Positions 39,261 to 49,022 of a stretch of DNA of 64,000 bases are shown piece by piece (the stretch's first letter is position 1; each line of letters starts with the position of its first letter). A program made the translations under genes and the position numbers. A model generated the notes under the pieces. The model was given only the letters and a program-made list of their open reading frames with translations. It was not told where the DNA came from and ran no database searches. The DNA comes from Emcibacter sp. (GTDB lineage: Bacteria; Pseudomonadota; Alphaproteobacteria; Sphingomonadales; Emcibacteraceae): the NCBI GenBank assembly GCA_021741205.1, contig JAIOYI010000009.1, positions 40,397 through 104,396 on the forward strand, in the 5' to 3' direction.

Positions 39261-40178
39261 CTATTTGCGAATCAATGTTCCAACACCATGTTCGGTAAAG
39301 AGCTCGAGCAGCAGCGCATGTTCAACACGCCCGTCAAGAATAACAGAAGCCCCCACGCCCTTTTCCACCGCATGCAAACAGGTATCAACTTTCGGAATCA
39401 TTCCGTCTTGTATGGTGCCATCCTCAATAAGTTCATGGGTTTGTTCTTTTGTTAATTCATGCAACAATTCTTTATTCTTATTCAATACCCCAGCCACATC
39501 GGTGAGTAATAACAAACGCTCTGCCTGAATGGCTCCCGCCAAGGCACCCGCCATGGTATCGGCATTAATATTAAAGGTTTCGCCATTTTCCCCAAGGCCA
39601 ATAGGCGCTATCACGGGAATAATGTTCGTATTTTTAAACATCTGCAAAAATTCAGCATTAACTTGTTTTGGATAACCCACATAACCTAAATCAAGAACTC
39701 GCTCTATATTTGAATCGGGATCTTTTTTTGTGCGAAGCAGAGCTTCGGCTATCACTAGATTATTATCCTTGCCACTTAAACCAACCGCATGACCACCCAC
39801 TTTATTAATGGCGCCCACAATAGATTTATTAATGCTGCCAGAGAGCACCATTTCCACCACTTCAACAGTGGCTTGATCCGTAACCCTCAGACCATCAACA
39901 AAACTGCTTTCAATTTTCAGGCGATCGAGCATGCGGCCAATTTGAGGACCACCCCCATGAACAACAATAGGATTCATCCCAACCTGTTTCATCAGGACAA
40001 CATCATGAGCAAAACTTAGGGCTAGTCTATCATCCCCCATGGCATGGCCACCATATTTAATCACTATGGTTTTACCGTTATAACGACGCATATAAGGCAA
40101 GGCCTTGGATAGAATACCAGCCTTCTTGATCCAATTTGCCTCTTGTCTACTTATAACTGCTGCTGTTTTATCTGTCAT
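39261..40178 (-). CDS. argB: Acetylglutamate kinase
   Basis: Start ATG 40178 ([16 protein letters not shown]) is favoured by family length (305 residues) and because the longer ORF overlaps engB. Motifs include [11 protein letters not shown] and [10 protein letters not shown] for nucleotide and substrate binding, and [12 protein letters not shown]. Second step of arginine synthesis. It lies 19 bp after engB, last gene of the rpmH-led run. Confidence 0.95.
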   Translation of the reverse strand: MTDKTAAVISRQEANWIKKAGILSKALPYMRRYNGKTIVIKYGGHAMGDDRLALSFAHDVVLMKQVGMNPIVVHGGGPQIGRMLDRLKIESSFVDGLRVTDQATVEVVEMVLSGSINKSIVGAINKVGGHAVGLSGKDNNLVIAEALLRTKKDPDSNIERVLDLGYVGYPKQVNAEFLQMFKNTNIIPVIAPIGLGENGETFNINADTMAGALAGAIQAERLLLLTDVAGVLNKNKELLHELTKEQTHELIEDGTIQDGMIPKVDTCLHAVEKGVGASVILDGRVEHALLLELFTEHGVGTLIRK

Positions 40179-40197
40179 AAATGTTGTTTCCCGCTCC

Positions 40198-40881
40198 TTA
40201 ACAACCCAAAACCAAATCTGCAATGGATGCCCGTAATTCTTCTATACCATCCCCCTTTTCAGAGCTTGTTAGAATAATGTCAGGATGGGCCGCTACATTT
40301 TTTGCAATATCCATTCTGGTTTTTTCCAATATCTTTTCCTGCTCTGTTTTCTTCAATTTGTCAATTTTTGTCAAAACAATCTGATAAGAAACCGCACATT
40401 CATCCATCATAGACATAATTTCACGGTCACTTTCCTTAATGCCGTGACGACTATCCACAAGAACAAAAGCACGTCGTAAATTAGGGCGTCCTCGGAGATA
40501 ACTTTTTAATAATTTTGTCCATTCCTTAACAAGACTGCGAGATACCTTAGCATAACCATAACCTGGCAGGTCTGAAAGATAAAGTCCCGCCTGCTCTTTA
40601 TCCCCTAGGGTAAAAAAATTAACTTCCTGTGTTCTGCCTGGGGTATTGGACGTTCGCGCCAATCCATTTTGACCCGTGAGCGCATTCAGCAAACTTGATT
40701 TACCTACATTAGATCGCCCCGCAAATGATACCTCCACCCTATCAGATGGTGGCAGATGTTGCAAGGCCACCACGCCTAACAGAAAATCAGCCCGTCCCGC
40801 AAATAAAAGGCGTCCTCGCTCCAGCCGTTCCTGTTTAAGCTTTTCGGCGACGTCTTCTGACGGATCATCATCTCGTGTCAC
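40198..40881 (-). CDS. engB: Ribosome biogenesis GTP-binding protein YsxC/EngB
   Basis: A 227-residue GTPase starting at GTG, overlapping the yidC stop by 4 bp. G1 is [15 protein letters not shown]3 [10 protein letters not shown], and G4 TKIDKLKK. It helps assemble the 50S subunit. The N-terminal 30-residue extension is charged. Confidence 0.95.
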   Translation of the reverse strand: MTRDDDPSEDVAEKLKQERLERGRLLFAGRADFLLGVVALQHLPPSDRVEVSFAGRSNVGKSSLLNALTGQNGLARTSNTPGRTQEVNFFTLGDKEQAGLYLSDLPGYGYAKVSRSLVKEWTKLLKSYLRGRPNLRRAFVLVDSRHGIKESDREIMSMMDECAVSYQIVLTKIDKLKKTEQEKILEKTRMDIAKNVAAHPDIILTSSEKGDGIEELRASIADLVLGC

Positions 40882-42677
40882 GATCCGTCCTTATCTTCTA
40901 GGGGAACAGTTTCCGCCCTGCGCATCAGAACCCATTGTTGGAGAATGCCAAGGATATTGCTGCATGTCCAATAAATCACAAGACCCACAGAAAATTGTGC
41001 TAGCATAAAGGTAAAGATTATAGGCATAAACAGCATGACCTTGCGCTGTATAGGATCACCTGATGTTGGGTTCATCTGCATCTGAAGCCACATGGTAAAG
41101 CCCATCAATATGGGTAAAATCCCAAGAGCAAGGAATCCCGTTGGCTGCCATGGGATTAGTCCAAATAGGTTAGTAACCAGCATGGTATCTGGCTCCGACA
41201 GATCCTTTATCCATCCAAAAAACGGCGCATGGCGCATATCAATGGTCACATAAAGCACCTTATAAAGCGCAAAGAAAACGGGAAACTGTAAGAACATAGG
41301 CAGGCAACCAGAAACAGGATTGACCTTTTCTTTTTTATACAGTTCCATTGTCGCCTGTTGCATCTTAACCTTGTCATCACCGTATTTTTCTTTCAGTGCC
41401 TGCATTTTTGGCTGTAATAGCTTCATTTTGTTCATGGATTTATAGCCTTTGTTGGCAATCGGAAACATGACAAGCTTTACGATGACGGTCAGTAATATGA
41501 TCGCAATCCCGAAATTACCAGAAAAGCCATAAAGCAATTCCAAAAGATAAAAAATCGGCTTGGTGAGGAAATCAAACATTCCCCAATCAATAGCATAGTT
41601 AAATTGTTTGATACCAAGGGCATCAACATAATGATCGAGAAGGGAAACTTTTTTTGCACCGGCAAAAATTCTGGATTTTTCCTCATAACTTGCCCCTGCC
41701 TCAAGATTTGTCCAATTATGAAAATAATTAGCATAAAAAGTTTCAGAGGTCTCATCGCCACGGCGATAAATCTCGGCGTTAAAAGATTTTTTCTGATCTG
41801 GTATCAGTGCTACAAGCCAATATTTATCGGTAATACCAACCCAACCGCCTTCACTGGCTTGGGCTTTATTTTTTTCATTTTTGCCCATATCCTCTAAATT
41901 AGAATATGTAAATTCCTCGATACCCTGATCCAATGACCACATCGGGCCTTCATGAAGAATATAAAGCGACTGTCCTTTTGGCCGTCCTTTTCTAATAATT
42001 CGGCCATATTGGGCGACCTTTACCCCTGCATCGGATGTGTTCGTTACCTTTTGGGTCACGGTAAACATATAATTATCATCAAGGGTGATGGTTCTGCTAA
42101 AGATAAGTCCTGCACCGTTATCCCAGGTCAATGTCACGTCACTGCCCGCCGTTAACGTCATATTATCCGCCGTCCAGACAGAATTCTTATCTGGTCCCTT
42201 GGCTCCGTCAATGCCCCAATTAAAATCAACAAAATATTCCTGTACCGTTCCTTGGGGGTTAAGCAATGATACATCAGGCGAATTTTTATCCAGTGTAATC
42301 TTATATTCAGATAAGGTCAGATCATCAATCCTTGCCCCCTTAAGCGCAATGGATCCCTTAATACGGGGGCTGTTAATGATGATTCTTGTTCCAGATTTTA
42401 TAATATCATCCCGTGACACATAAATTGACGAACCGTCTGTTAAATTTTGTTCAGAGAAATTTCCACCCGAAGCGGCGTCAGAACCAAAACTTGGCAGTTC
42501 CTCGCCTTCACTACCCCCAGCATTTCCCTTTATTGGTTCTTGCTGTGTCTGTACTTTATTTTGTTCTGCAATGGCTTGCACAGCCTTTTGCCTTGGAGCC
42601 TCATAAAAATATGTATATCCAAGTAAGATCACCATGGTCAATCCAATAGCGAGCATAAAATTTTTGTTGTCTTCCAT
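40878..42677 (-). CDS. yidC: Membrane protein insertase YidC
   Basis: A 599-residue protein with an N-terminal TM, a large periplasmic domain (about 60-350) and the conserved five-TM core, including GNFGIAIILLTVIVKLVMFP and LQFPVFFALYKVLY. It inserts inner-membrane proteins, often receiving them from SRP. The order rpmH-rnpA-yidD-yidC-engB is conserved. Confidence 0.96.
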   Translation of the reverse strand: MEDNKNFMLAIGLTMVILLGYTYFYEAPRQKAVQAIAEQNKVQTQQEPIKGNAGGSEGEELPSFGSDAASGGNFSEQNLTDGSSIYVSRDDIIKSGTRIIINSPRIKGSIALKGARIDDLTLSEYKITLDKNSPDVSLLNPQGTVQEYFVDFNWGIDGAKGPDKNSVWTADNMTLTAGSDVTLTWDNGAGLIFSRTITLDDNYMFTVTQKVTNTSDAGVKVAQYGRIIRKGRPKGQSLYILHEGPMWSLDQGIEEFTYSNLEDMGKNEKNKAQASEGGWVGITDKYWLVALIPDQKKSFNAEIYRRGDETSETFYANYFHNWTNLEAGASYEEKSRIFAGAKKVSLLDHYVDALGIKQFNYAIDWGMFDFLTKPIFYLLELLYGFSGNFGIAIILLTVIVKLVMFPIANKGYKSMNKMKLLQPKMQALKEKYGDDKVKMQQATMELYKKEKVNPVSGCLPMFLQFPVFFALYKVLYVTIDMRHAPFFGWIKDLSEPDTMLVTNLFGLIPWQPTGFLALGILPILMGFTMWLQMQMNPTSGDPIQRKVMLFMPIIFTFMLAQFSVGLVIYWTCSNILGILQQWVLMRRAETVPLEDKDGS

Positions 42678-42692
42678 AGATTTTGTTCTCTG

Positions 42693-42983
42693 TTATTTTT
42701 TCATAGGACCAACACTATCGGCCTTGCAATTACATTTTTTTTTCTTCTCTTCTGCGCCACAATATTCCGGAACCGGATCATAGCCATGACCGCCCCAAGG
42801 ATGACACCGGCCAATTCTTTTAAGGGCTAAAAAACTCCCCCTAAATGGACCAAAGCGGTCAATCGCCAATTCAGCATATTCTGAGCATGTGGGCAAATAT
42901 CGACAATTCTTTCCCAGTAACGGCGAAAGTGTATATCTATAGACTGTGATCACCCCTTTCAAGAGCCAGTTGAGTATAATCAC
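42693..42983 (-). CDS. yidD: Membrane protein insertion efficiency factor YidD
   Basis: A 96-residue protein with the family sequence [19 protein letters not shown] and [13 protein letters not shown]. The start overlaps the rnpA stop by 4 bp. Associated with YidC-dependent insertion. Confidence 0.95.
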   Translation of the reverse strand: MIILNWLLKGVITVYRYTLSPLLGKNCRYLPTCSEYAELAIDRFGPFRGSFLALKRIGRCHPWGGHGYDPVPEYCGAEEKKKKCNCKADSVGPMKK

Positions 42984-43456
42984 TTTTTCACCTGTAAAGA
43001 TGTTGATGTATCGGGCTTTATAGGTGATTTTAGAACTGTATTTGATGGCTTGTTCTGACTATTTTGTTCTTTCAATCGCCGAATACACCACCCAAAGTCC
43101 CGAATCAGTTGATCAAAAGGCACATCCACACATTCTGATCTGGCAATAATGACATAATCACAGCCTGCTTCTGCTATCTGCCCCATTGAGGCACGCACCA
43201 CTTCACGAAGCCTCCGTTTTGCCCGATTTCGCTTTACCGCATTGCCTACTTTCTTGCTTGCGGTATAGCCGATCCGAAAACATGCCCTATCTTCTGTATC
43301 TGTATTTGGGTCTTGTCTATTGGCTTTTTGCACAATAATATTTTTGGAGACCCATTTTTTCTGAGCTGCCGCAACCCGTAAAAAATCCTGCCTTTTACGA
43401 AGAACAGGAATTTCTAACTTATTATTTTGTTTATTTTTCTCAGAAGTTTGGGTCAT
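42980..43456 (-). CDS. rnpA: Ribonuclease P protein component
   Basis: From ATG 43456 the product is 158 residues (a TTG at 43471 would add five). The RNA-binding motif [19 protein letters not shown] is present after RIGYTASKK. An unusually long basic C-terminal tail (about 25 residues) follows the fold. It forms RNase P with the RNA subunit to cut tRNA 5' leaders. Confidence 0.94.
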   Translation of the reverse strand: MTQTSEKNKQNNKLEIPVLRKRQDFLRVAAAQKKWVSKNIIVQKANRQDPNTDTEDRACFRIGYTASKKVGNAVKRNRAKRRLREVVRASMGQIAEAGCDYVIIARSECVDVPFDQLIRDFGWCIRRLKEQNSQNKPSNTVLKSPIKPDTSTSLQVKK

Positions 43457-43483
43457 TTTTTTTCCAAGCAAACTTTTAAGACA

Positions 43484-43516
43484 ACAAAACCGGCCGCTGA
43501 ATACAGGGCCGGTTCT
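43484..43516 (-). terminator. Hairpin between rpmH and rnpA (attenuator-like)
   Basis: On the reverse strand AACCGGCC and GGCCGGTT form a perfect 8-bp GC-rich stem with an 11-nt loop, followed by TTGTTG rather than a clean U run. It may partly end transcription after rpmH or protect its 3' end. Confidence 0.6.
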
Positions 43517-43547
43517 CCGTTAAGTGCCTTAACGTTAACATCAGCTG

Positions 43548-43682
43548 TTAGGCTGAAAGACGTTTACGTCCCTTTGCACGACGTGCAGAGAGTACACGAC
43601 GACCACCTACTGTGGCTGACCGTGACCGAAAACCGTGCCGACGTTTACGAACTAAAACACTTGGCTGAAATGTACGTTTCAC
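43548..43682 (-). CDS. rpmH: 50S ribosomal protein L34
   Basis: Too short for the ORF track. The reverse strand from GTG 43682 reads (V)[17 protein letters not shown] and ends GRKRLSA, 44 residues, the complete L34. GGAG lies 8 bases before the GTG. The plus-strand 43427-43729 ORF is its antisense shadow. It heads the rnpA-yidD-yidC-engB-argB run. Confidence 0.96.
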   Translation of the reverse strand: MKRTFQPSVLVRKRRHGFRSRSATVGGRRVLSARRAKGRKRLSA

Positions 43683-43789
43683 TGGAATACTCCATTTGCC
43701 GCTATTATTTTATTATATACATTCTATAAAAATGCATAAAACAGTTACTATCAGATCCGTAAGAATCCGACGATGAATTACAGTTGGGC

Positions 43790-43818
43790 TGTATAAAGAC
43801 ATTCCAAAGACAAGTCAA
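43790..43818 (-). promoter_or_regulatory. Strong sigma-70-like promoter for rpmH operon
   Basis: TTGACT (43813-43818) and TATACA (43790-43795) on the reverse strand are separated by exactly 17 bp. They lie about 110 bp before the rpmH start, leaving a 5' leader of about 100 nt. Confidence 0.75.
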
Positions 43819-43905
43819 TCATCAAGTCCATGAAAATATCGGTTTTTTTATCTATGATGGGATGATCATCCTATAAAGCCCCTGTCACACTTCATTTATA
43901 CCCTT

Positions 43906-45633
43906 TTATGGGGTAAGCACAACACCTTCACGGCGTTTATCCGCACCGCCCTCATAACGGACGCCCTCTTTATTATGATGAATGATAATACCATGAAGTC
44001 CACTGTTAATATTTTTTTCTGCGACCTGATGACCTTTTTGTCTGAGAGGCTTTGCGAGGGTTGTAATAGCCGTATCCTGTTCTAGACTGACCTCCTCCCC
44101 CCGTGTGAGGAAATGGGGCTGATCAATGGCCTGTTGCATGCCCATGTTCCAGTCTAATACATTAATGATGGTTTGCGTTACATAGGCAATAATGCTATTG
44201 CCGCCAGGTGACCCAATAGCCATAACAGCCCGTTGTTGGTCATCTAAGATTATAGTCGGTGACATAGAGCTTCGGGGTCTTTTTCCAGCCTCTATGCGAT
44301 TTGCAACCGCCAGCCCATCCTTTTCTGCAAGCAAAGAAAAATCCGTCATTTCATTATTCAGTATAAAGCCACCCACCATAACCCTGCTGCCGAATGCGCT
44401 TTCCACGGTTGCTGTCATGCTGACAATGCCGCCCCATTGATCCACAATGGAAAAATGTGATGTAGAGGGTAATTCAGGTGTCATACCATCCCCATAGGCA
44501 ATATGACGATCAACAGGCGGTATGCCCGCCACGGCCTTGCCCATAGATTTCATCGGATCAATTAATTTTGCCCGTTCCGCCAGATAAGTAGCATCTGTAA
44601 ACATTTGCAAGGGGACATCCACATAATCGCTATCCGCCATATATTTATCCCGATCCGCATAGGCCAGTCTTTCGGCTTCTAGTATGATATGGACCGCTTC
44701 TACGGAATTTGGCACCATCGAGCGCAGATCAAAAGATTGCAGCATCCCCAATATGGAGGAAACCGTCCCCCCACCCGAAGACGGCGGCGGCATACCGCAA
44801 ACGAGCCAAACATGATAAGGTCCGCAAAGCGCCTCCCTTTGTTTTGGACGATAATTTGCCATATCTTCCATGGTCAATTTTCCAGGGTTGAATTCCGATG
44901 AATTCACCGCCGCCACGATTTTCTCGGCAAGGGGCCCCTTATAAAAACCATCCGCACCCTTTTGCGCTATCTGTTTCAAACTATTGGCATATTCTGGATT
45001 TTTTAAAAGATAACCTGTAGGATACGGCTTTCCTGCCTCATCAAAGAAATAATCTCTTGCCGCCTTCATTTTGGGCAATAAACGATCCCGAGAAACCAGA
45101 AAATAAAGCCGCGGCGAAATTTTAAAACCATTTTCTGCGAGTCTTATGGCTGGAACAAAAAGATCCTTCCACGGCAGTTTCCCTTTTTTTTCATGGGCAA
45201 GAGCCATCATAGCAATAAGGCTTGGCGTACCGACCGCACGCCCCCCAAGCACCGCATCAAAGTAACCAAGATTTTTCTCTATGACATCATTAAACATATG
45301 CCCCGTGGCCGCAGAAGGTGCCATTTCACGACCATCAAAGGCCGTAACCCTGTGATCAAGAGGGGCTGATGGATCATAATGCATCATAAAGGCACCCCCG
45401 CCAATACCAGAAGATTGTGGCTCCACCAAACCCAGAACAAGCTCGACCGCAATGGCCGCATCAACGGCATTGCCGCCCGCCCTTAATATCTCTATACCCG
45501 CTCTCGCCGCATGAGGATTTGCAGCAACCACCATAGACGAAGGGGTGGCGTTCTCTGCCCCATAGCTTGACCCTATCATCGTAAGAGATAAGGCAACCAC
45601 ACAGGAAAAAAATTTTACCAATTTATTTTGCAT
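43906..45633 (-). CDS. ggt: Gamma-glutamyltransferase
   Basis: A 575-residue periplasmic Ntn-hydrolase with a signal peptide (KFFSCVVALSLTMIGSSYGAEN). The protein cleaves itself before Thr391 in STSHFSIVD, which becomes the catalytic N-terminus of the small subunit. GGNAVDAAIA and SPGGNSIIAYVTQ are family motifs. It hydrolyses or transfers gamma-glutamyl groups from glutathione and peptides. Confidence 0.95.
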   Translation of the reverse strand: MQNKLVKFFSCVVALSLTMIGSSYGAENATPSSMVVAANPHAARAGIEILRAGGNAVDAAIAVELVLGLVEPQSSGIGGGAFMMHYDPSAPLDHRVTAFDGREMAPSAATGHMFNDVIEKNLGYFDAVLGGRAVGTPSLIAMMALAHEKKGKLPWKDLFVPAIRLAENGFKISPRLYFLVSRDRLLPKMKAARDYFFDEAGKPYPTGYLLKNPEYANSLKQIAQKGADGFYKGPLAEKIVAAVNSSEFNPGKLTMEDMANYRPKQREALCGPYHVWLVCGMPPPSSGGGTVSSILGMLQSFDLRSMVPNSVEAVHIILEAERLAYADRDKYMADSDYVDVPLQMFTDATYLAERAKLIDPMKSMGKAVAGIPPVDRHIAYGDGMTPELPSTSHFSIVDQWGGIVSMTATVESAFGSRVMVGGFILNNEMTDFSLLAEKDGLAVANRIEAGKRPRSSMSPTIILDDQQRAVMAIGSPGGNSIIAYVTQTIINVLDWNMGMQQAIDQPHFLTRGEEVSLEQDTAITTLAKPLRQKGHQVAEKNINSGLHGIIIHHNKEGVRYEGGADKRREGVVLTP

Positions 45634-45652
45634 ATTCTAAAAATCCAAAGAC

Positions 45653-46219
45653 TTAAGGTGTTAATTGATTAAGACGATTTTGCACATCTACGATTTTACG
45701 CATCATATTAGTGTGTATTTCACGGCTGTTATGCCATAAAGTCTTATCTTCTTCCAAAATATCATCATTATTACGGAACAGATTAATGGCGTAAGCGGTG
45801 TTTTTCTCCATAATAATCAGACGTGATAAGTAAAATTCGATTGTCCGTCTTGTATCCTGCTTGTCATTATTGTCCGCATATGACTGTAAAGCCTGATCAA
45901 TGGATAGACTTGTAGATTGATACTTAACGGAAAGAGACTGTAAAATACGGCGGCTTTCATCCATATCCATAGATAACAAAACATCCGAAGATGAGGAATC
46001 CAAAGCCTCATCACCGTTGATATCCACATCATTATTAATCACATCTTCCCTTGACGGAAAGGGTTTTTGTCTTTCTTCTGCCATTTGATCCCACTGATCA
46101 TCCGCCCGAAGAGAAGGCCCGGACATATCGTCATTATACAAACAGGAAGACAGAAGAAGAGGTGAAATAACCAAAATCATCCGTAAGGTTATTTCTCCCA
46201 ACGGTTTATTTATAAACAT
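45653..46219 (-). CDS. Uncharacterised lipoprotein
   Basis: A 188-residue protein with a lipoprotein signal ending LLLSSC. The rest is Asp/Ser-rich (about 30-85), then two helical segments (about 90-185) with coiled-coil character. I recognise no family. It is 19 bp upstream of ggt in the same direction and may share its transcript. Confidence 0.8.
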   Translation of the reverse strand: MFINKPLGEITLRMILVISPLLLSSCLYNDDMSGPSLRADDQWDQMAEERQKPFPSREDVINNDVDINGDEALDSSSSDVLLSMDMDESRRILQSLSVKYQSTSLSIDQALQSYADNNDKQDTRRTIEFYLSRLIIMEKNTAYAINLFRNNDDILEEDKTLWHNSREIHTNMMRKIVDVQNRLNQLTP

Positions 46220-46427
46220 CTTTTTTTATTGCTTTCGCTTAAAACCATAATTGCACATTTCAAAATTTTGGCAAGTGTAGGCCATGATCAGGGCCAGAAC
46301 AAGACAAAGACATAATGTATTTAACAAAAAAAGCATAGGAGAGGAGAAAACATCTTGCAATGTCTGCTCGATAACAGTAGCTTGCGCGCCATGGGATGAA
46401 CAAATATCCTATATAAATGGCTTTAAT

Positions 46428-46504
46428 GCGCTCGTAGCTCAGCTGGATAGAGCACTAGACTACGAATCTAGGGGCCGGGAGTTCGAATCTCTCCGAGCGC
46501 ACCA
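46428..46504 (+). tRNA. tRNA-Arg (anticodon ACG)
   Basis: A complete cloverleaf: acceptor GCGCTCG/CGAGCGC, D arm GCTC...GAGC, anticodon arm CTAGA-CTACGAA-TCTAG with anticodon ACG, and T arm with TTCGAAT. The 3' ACCA is encoded. Confidence 0.97.
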
Positions 46505-46511
46505 TTCTTTC

Positions 46512-46547
46512 AATGACTTAGCTAAATCGAGCTAGGTCATTTTTTAT
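46512..46547 (+). terminator. Terminator after tRNA-Arg
   Basis: AATGACTTAGCT and AGCTAGGTCATT pair with one mismatch around AAATCG, followed by TTTTTATT. Confidence 0.8.
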
Positions 46548-46717
46548 TCTGGATAGCAAATAAAATGATTTCATAAAGAATGTAAGGGATCACTTGTTAT
46601 TACAGCACAGAATGCGCATCAGAAGGAACAAATCAACCACAAGCTCTTCTAGAGCAATATCAGACCAGATTGAACTATGGGCTGATGTCTACTTATTTGT
46701 TCTATTGCCTTTCATAT

Positions 46718-47005
46718 TTAGGCCGCAATGGTTTTTATTTTTTTGAGTTCATTGGCTTCCGCTTTTGCCGTAACGGACAGGTCATAACCCATTTGCAAGT
46801 TCATCCAGAATTCTGCGGTGGTGCCAAAGATACGTGACAGGCGCAAAGCTGTATCAGCCGTAATACTCCGATTGCCCCGTATAATTTCAGTCAGGCGGTT
46901 GGCCGGTATATCAATGGCAAGGGCAAGCTGGCGTGCGGATATGTTAAGAGGAATAAGAAATTCTTCTTTCAATACTTCGCCTGCATGTGTTTTAATACGC
47001 GTCAT
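46718..47005 (-). CDS. higA: HigA-family antitoxin
   Basis: Start at ATG 47005 (MTRIKTHAGEVLKEEFL), giving 95 residues; the longer ORF-track form overlaps higB. The HTH domain has ISARQLALAIDIPANRLTEII and the Xre-family tail TTAEFWMNLQMGYDL. It neutralises HigB and represses the operon. Toxin-first order is usual for higBA. Confidence 0.94.
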   Translation of the reverse strand: MTRIKTHAGEVLKEEFLIPLNISARQLALAIDIPANRLTEIIRGNRSITADTALRLSRIFGTTAEFWMNLQMGYDLSVTAKAEANELKKIKTIAA

Positions 47006-47018
47006 TTTATCACCTCTC

Positions 47019-47294
47019 TTAATGATAATCAGTAATCTCAATATTTTCAGCACCGTCTGACCAAACAAAGCAAATTCTGAACTGGTCATTAATTCGGATG
47101 CTGTGTTGGCCTTTACGGTTTCCCTTTAATGCCTCAAGCCTATTTGCAGGAGGAATACGAAGGTCGTTAAGAGTGATAGCAGCCTCAATCATATCCAGCT
47201 TGCGTAAAGCGACAGATTTAAAATTATCAAACTTACGAGACTTTCCCGTATTGAATAGCTTTTCTGTTTCTCTGTCTTTGAAGCTCTTAATCAT
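47019..47294 (-). CDS. higB: HigB-family toxin (RelE/ParE fold)
   Basis: A 91-residue RelE-like mRNA interferase: MIKSFKDRETEKLFNTG, IPPANRLEALKG and ICFVWSDGAENIEITDYH. It cuts mRNA on the ribosome when free of HigA. There are 13 bp between its stop and higA. The promoter's -10 box ends 5 bp before the ATG, so its mRNA may lack a leader. Confidence 0.94.
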   Translation of the reverse strand: MIKSFKDRETEKLFNTGKSRKFDNFKSVALRKLDMIEAAITLNDLRIPPANRLEALKGNRKGQHSIRINDQFRICFVWSDGAENIEITDYH

Positions 47295-47299
47295 GGTTC

Positions 47300-47328
47300 A
47301 TAATAATACATACAACGTATCACGTCAA
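47300..47328 (-). promoter_or_regulatory. higBA promoter, probably leaderless
   Basis: Reverse-strand TTGACG (47323-47328) and TATTAT (47300-47305) are 17 bp apart. The expected start of transcription falls at the higB ATG itself, and there is no Shine-Dalgarno sequence. Confidence 0.65.
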
Positions 47329-47349
47329 TAAATAATACAACAAACGTAT
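47302..47349. repeat. Direct repeats at the higBA promoter (candidate HigA operators)
   Basis: AATAATACATACAACGTAT (47302-47320) and AATAATACAACAAACGTAT (47331-47349) differ only in three central bases and are spaced 29 bp start to start. The first overlaps the -10 and spacer, the second lies upstream of the -35. Confidence 0.6.
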
Positions 47350-47566
47350 TTCTCTATATTAATTACAAAGGCGACGGGTATATAAAAAATATCAAAGAGA
47401 TAAGGGGCATATTTTCTTGTGACAGAAGGCAGTGAGGCACTTTTTTATAGAGCCAAGATTAAGTAAGACAAGCTACTGGAACAGTGGCACAATTTCACAC
47501 TTTATCTCGGCTCCTTAAAAAGAATTCTTGGGTCCTATTCTGGAACATTACCTTTTTTATTAAGGT

Positions 47567-48973
47567 TTATTGGCTGAGTTCTGTCAGAATTGAATGCCAC
47601 ATTTTTAGAGCAACTGGTAATGTTGCCGTCGGTACCCTTTCATTTAAACCATGCGCATATTCATCAGATGCCTTCATGAAAATTCCTGAAAAAGTATAAC
47701 TGGGTATGCCAACGGCTCTGAAATGAAGCCCATCAGAAGCCCCAGATGCCATGTGGGGAATGATCGGCAATCCTGGATAAGACAGATGGACACCGTGTCC
47801 AATCGCCTCAAAGACATCTTTACGTATAGGAGAGGCATCACTTTCCAAGGGGTTATCCAATATTTTCCAGTCAATAGCGTCATTGCCCACAACGTCCTTC
47901 AGTACGGCAAGGGTTTTTGCTACACCAACACCTGGGAAAATACGACAATTAATGGTCGCGGTTGCCGATTGGGGCAAGGCATTTTCTGCATGTCCCCCTT
48001 TCAGCATGGTTGGCACACATGTTGTCCCCGTAGAGCCTGCATATTCGGGAATTTCTCTTAGTATTTTAATGGCCTTTTTGTCTTTTGGATTATGCGCGAA
48101 TCGTTTCATAGCATCCCCCACCGTACCACCAATAATAGGGGCTGTTTGGGAAAAATAGGACTGGGTTAATTCACTGAATTCAACGGGAAATTCATACCCA
48201 AAAATTTTATCCAAGGCGACAGAAAGGTCACGTATTGCATTATCTTTTCTGGGAAGTGAACTATGTCCCCCGGGGTTACGGGCGGTCATTTCGAATGTTG
48301 CATATGTTTTCTCCGCACTATCGACGGAAAATGATGTCGCATGGCCATCCTCATCCAGATGGCCACCACCACCATCCGCAACCAAGGCAAATTCGGCGTC
48401 TATCAATGATCTATATTCCGTAGCAAGTTTACGGGCCGTCATCATAAGACTTTCTTCATCCCCCGAAAGCGCCAAAATAATATCTCGACTTGGGATAAAT
48501 CCCTCCGATCTCAAACGCATCAATGTTGCCGAAAGAACAGAAACACCAAATTTATTATCACTAGATCCTCGACCAAAGAAAAAACCATTTTCCTCAATCA
48601 AAGTAAACGGATCACGTTCCCAATCTTCGGGTAGAGCATCAACAACATCCATATGGGCTGATAAAAGAATGGCTTTCTTTCCAGAGCTATTATTGCCTCG
48701 GTAGCGCACGACAAGTGCTGCTGTATCTCCCATGGGAAGCAGATGAATATCCTCTGGTGCAAATCCTGCCTTTTTGAATTCTTCTGCATAATATTGCGCA
48801 AGTTTCGGTACGAGACCAAAGCCTTCGGCTGTTCGCATGGAAACACTTGTCCGTAGCATTTCAAGAGCCTTATCCTGAAACGGCAGCACTTTGCTTTCTG
48901 CGGCAAGTGTAGAAAGACAACATTGGCTCGCGAGGAAAATTCCTCCAACCACACTCATAAATTTTTTCATCAC
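47567..48973 (-). CDS. Secreted M20-family metallopeptidase
   Basis: A 468-residue protein with a signal peptide (VGGIFLASQCCLSTLAAES). The zinc-site region LLSAHMDVVDALPEDW and ALSGDEESLM, with the Glu pair, are typical of M20 carboxypeptidase/dipeptidase-type enzymes. FFFGRGSSDNKFG carries the bridging Asp. It is predicted to act in the periplasm on short peptides. It lies 49 bp after the S9 peptidase gene and is the last gene of that leftward run. Confidence 0.92.
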   Translation of the reverse strand: MMKKFMSVVGGIFLASQCCLSTLAAESKVLPFQDKALEMLRTSVSMRTAEGFGLVPKLAQYYAEEFKKAGFAPEDIHLLPMGDTAALVVRYRGNNSSGKKAILLSAHMDVVDALPEDWERDPFTLIEENGFFFGRGSSDNKFGVSVLSATLMRLRSEGFIPSRDIILALSGDEESLMMTARKLATEYRSLIDAEFALVADGGGGHLDEDGHATSFSVDSAEKTYATFEMTARNPGGHSSLPRKDNAIRDLSVALDKIFGYEFPVEFSELTQSYFSQTAPIIGGTVGDAMKRFAHNPKDKKAIKILREIPEYAGSTGTTCVPTMLKGGHAENALPQSATATINCRIFPGVGVAKTLAVLKDVVGNDAIDWKILDNPLESDASPIRKDVFEAIGHGVHLSYPGLPIIPHMASGASDGLHFRAVGIPSYTFSGIFMKASDEYAHGLNERVPTATLPVALKMWHSILTELSQ

Positions 48974-49022
48974 ATTTTCCTGTTAATTTTATTCAATTTA
49001 CTGTTTATATCTTTTTATATCT

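Noticed and set aside
40179-40223. Longer start for ArgB
   Set aside because: It overlaps engB and adds residues not found in the family.
43427-43729. 100-aa plus-strand ORF
   Set aside because: It is antisense to rpmH (L34), whose complete sequence is read from GTG 43682 on the other strand.
46640-46680. GCTCTTCTAGAGC dyad and following sequence as a mobile-element end
   Set aside because: The dyad is short and no second copy or paired end was seen in this window.
47006-47089. 28-residue extension of HigA
   Set aside because: It is read from the end of higB in another frame; family proteins begin at MTRIKTHAGE.
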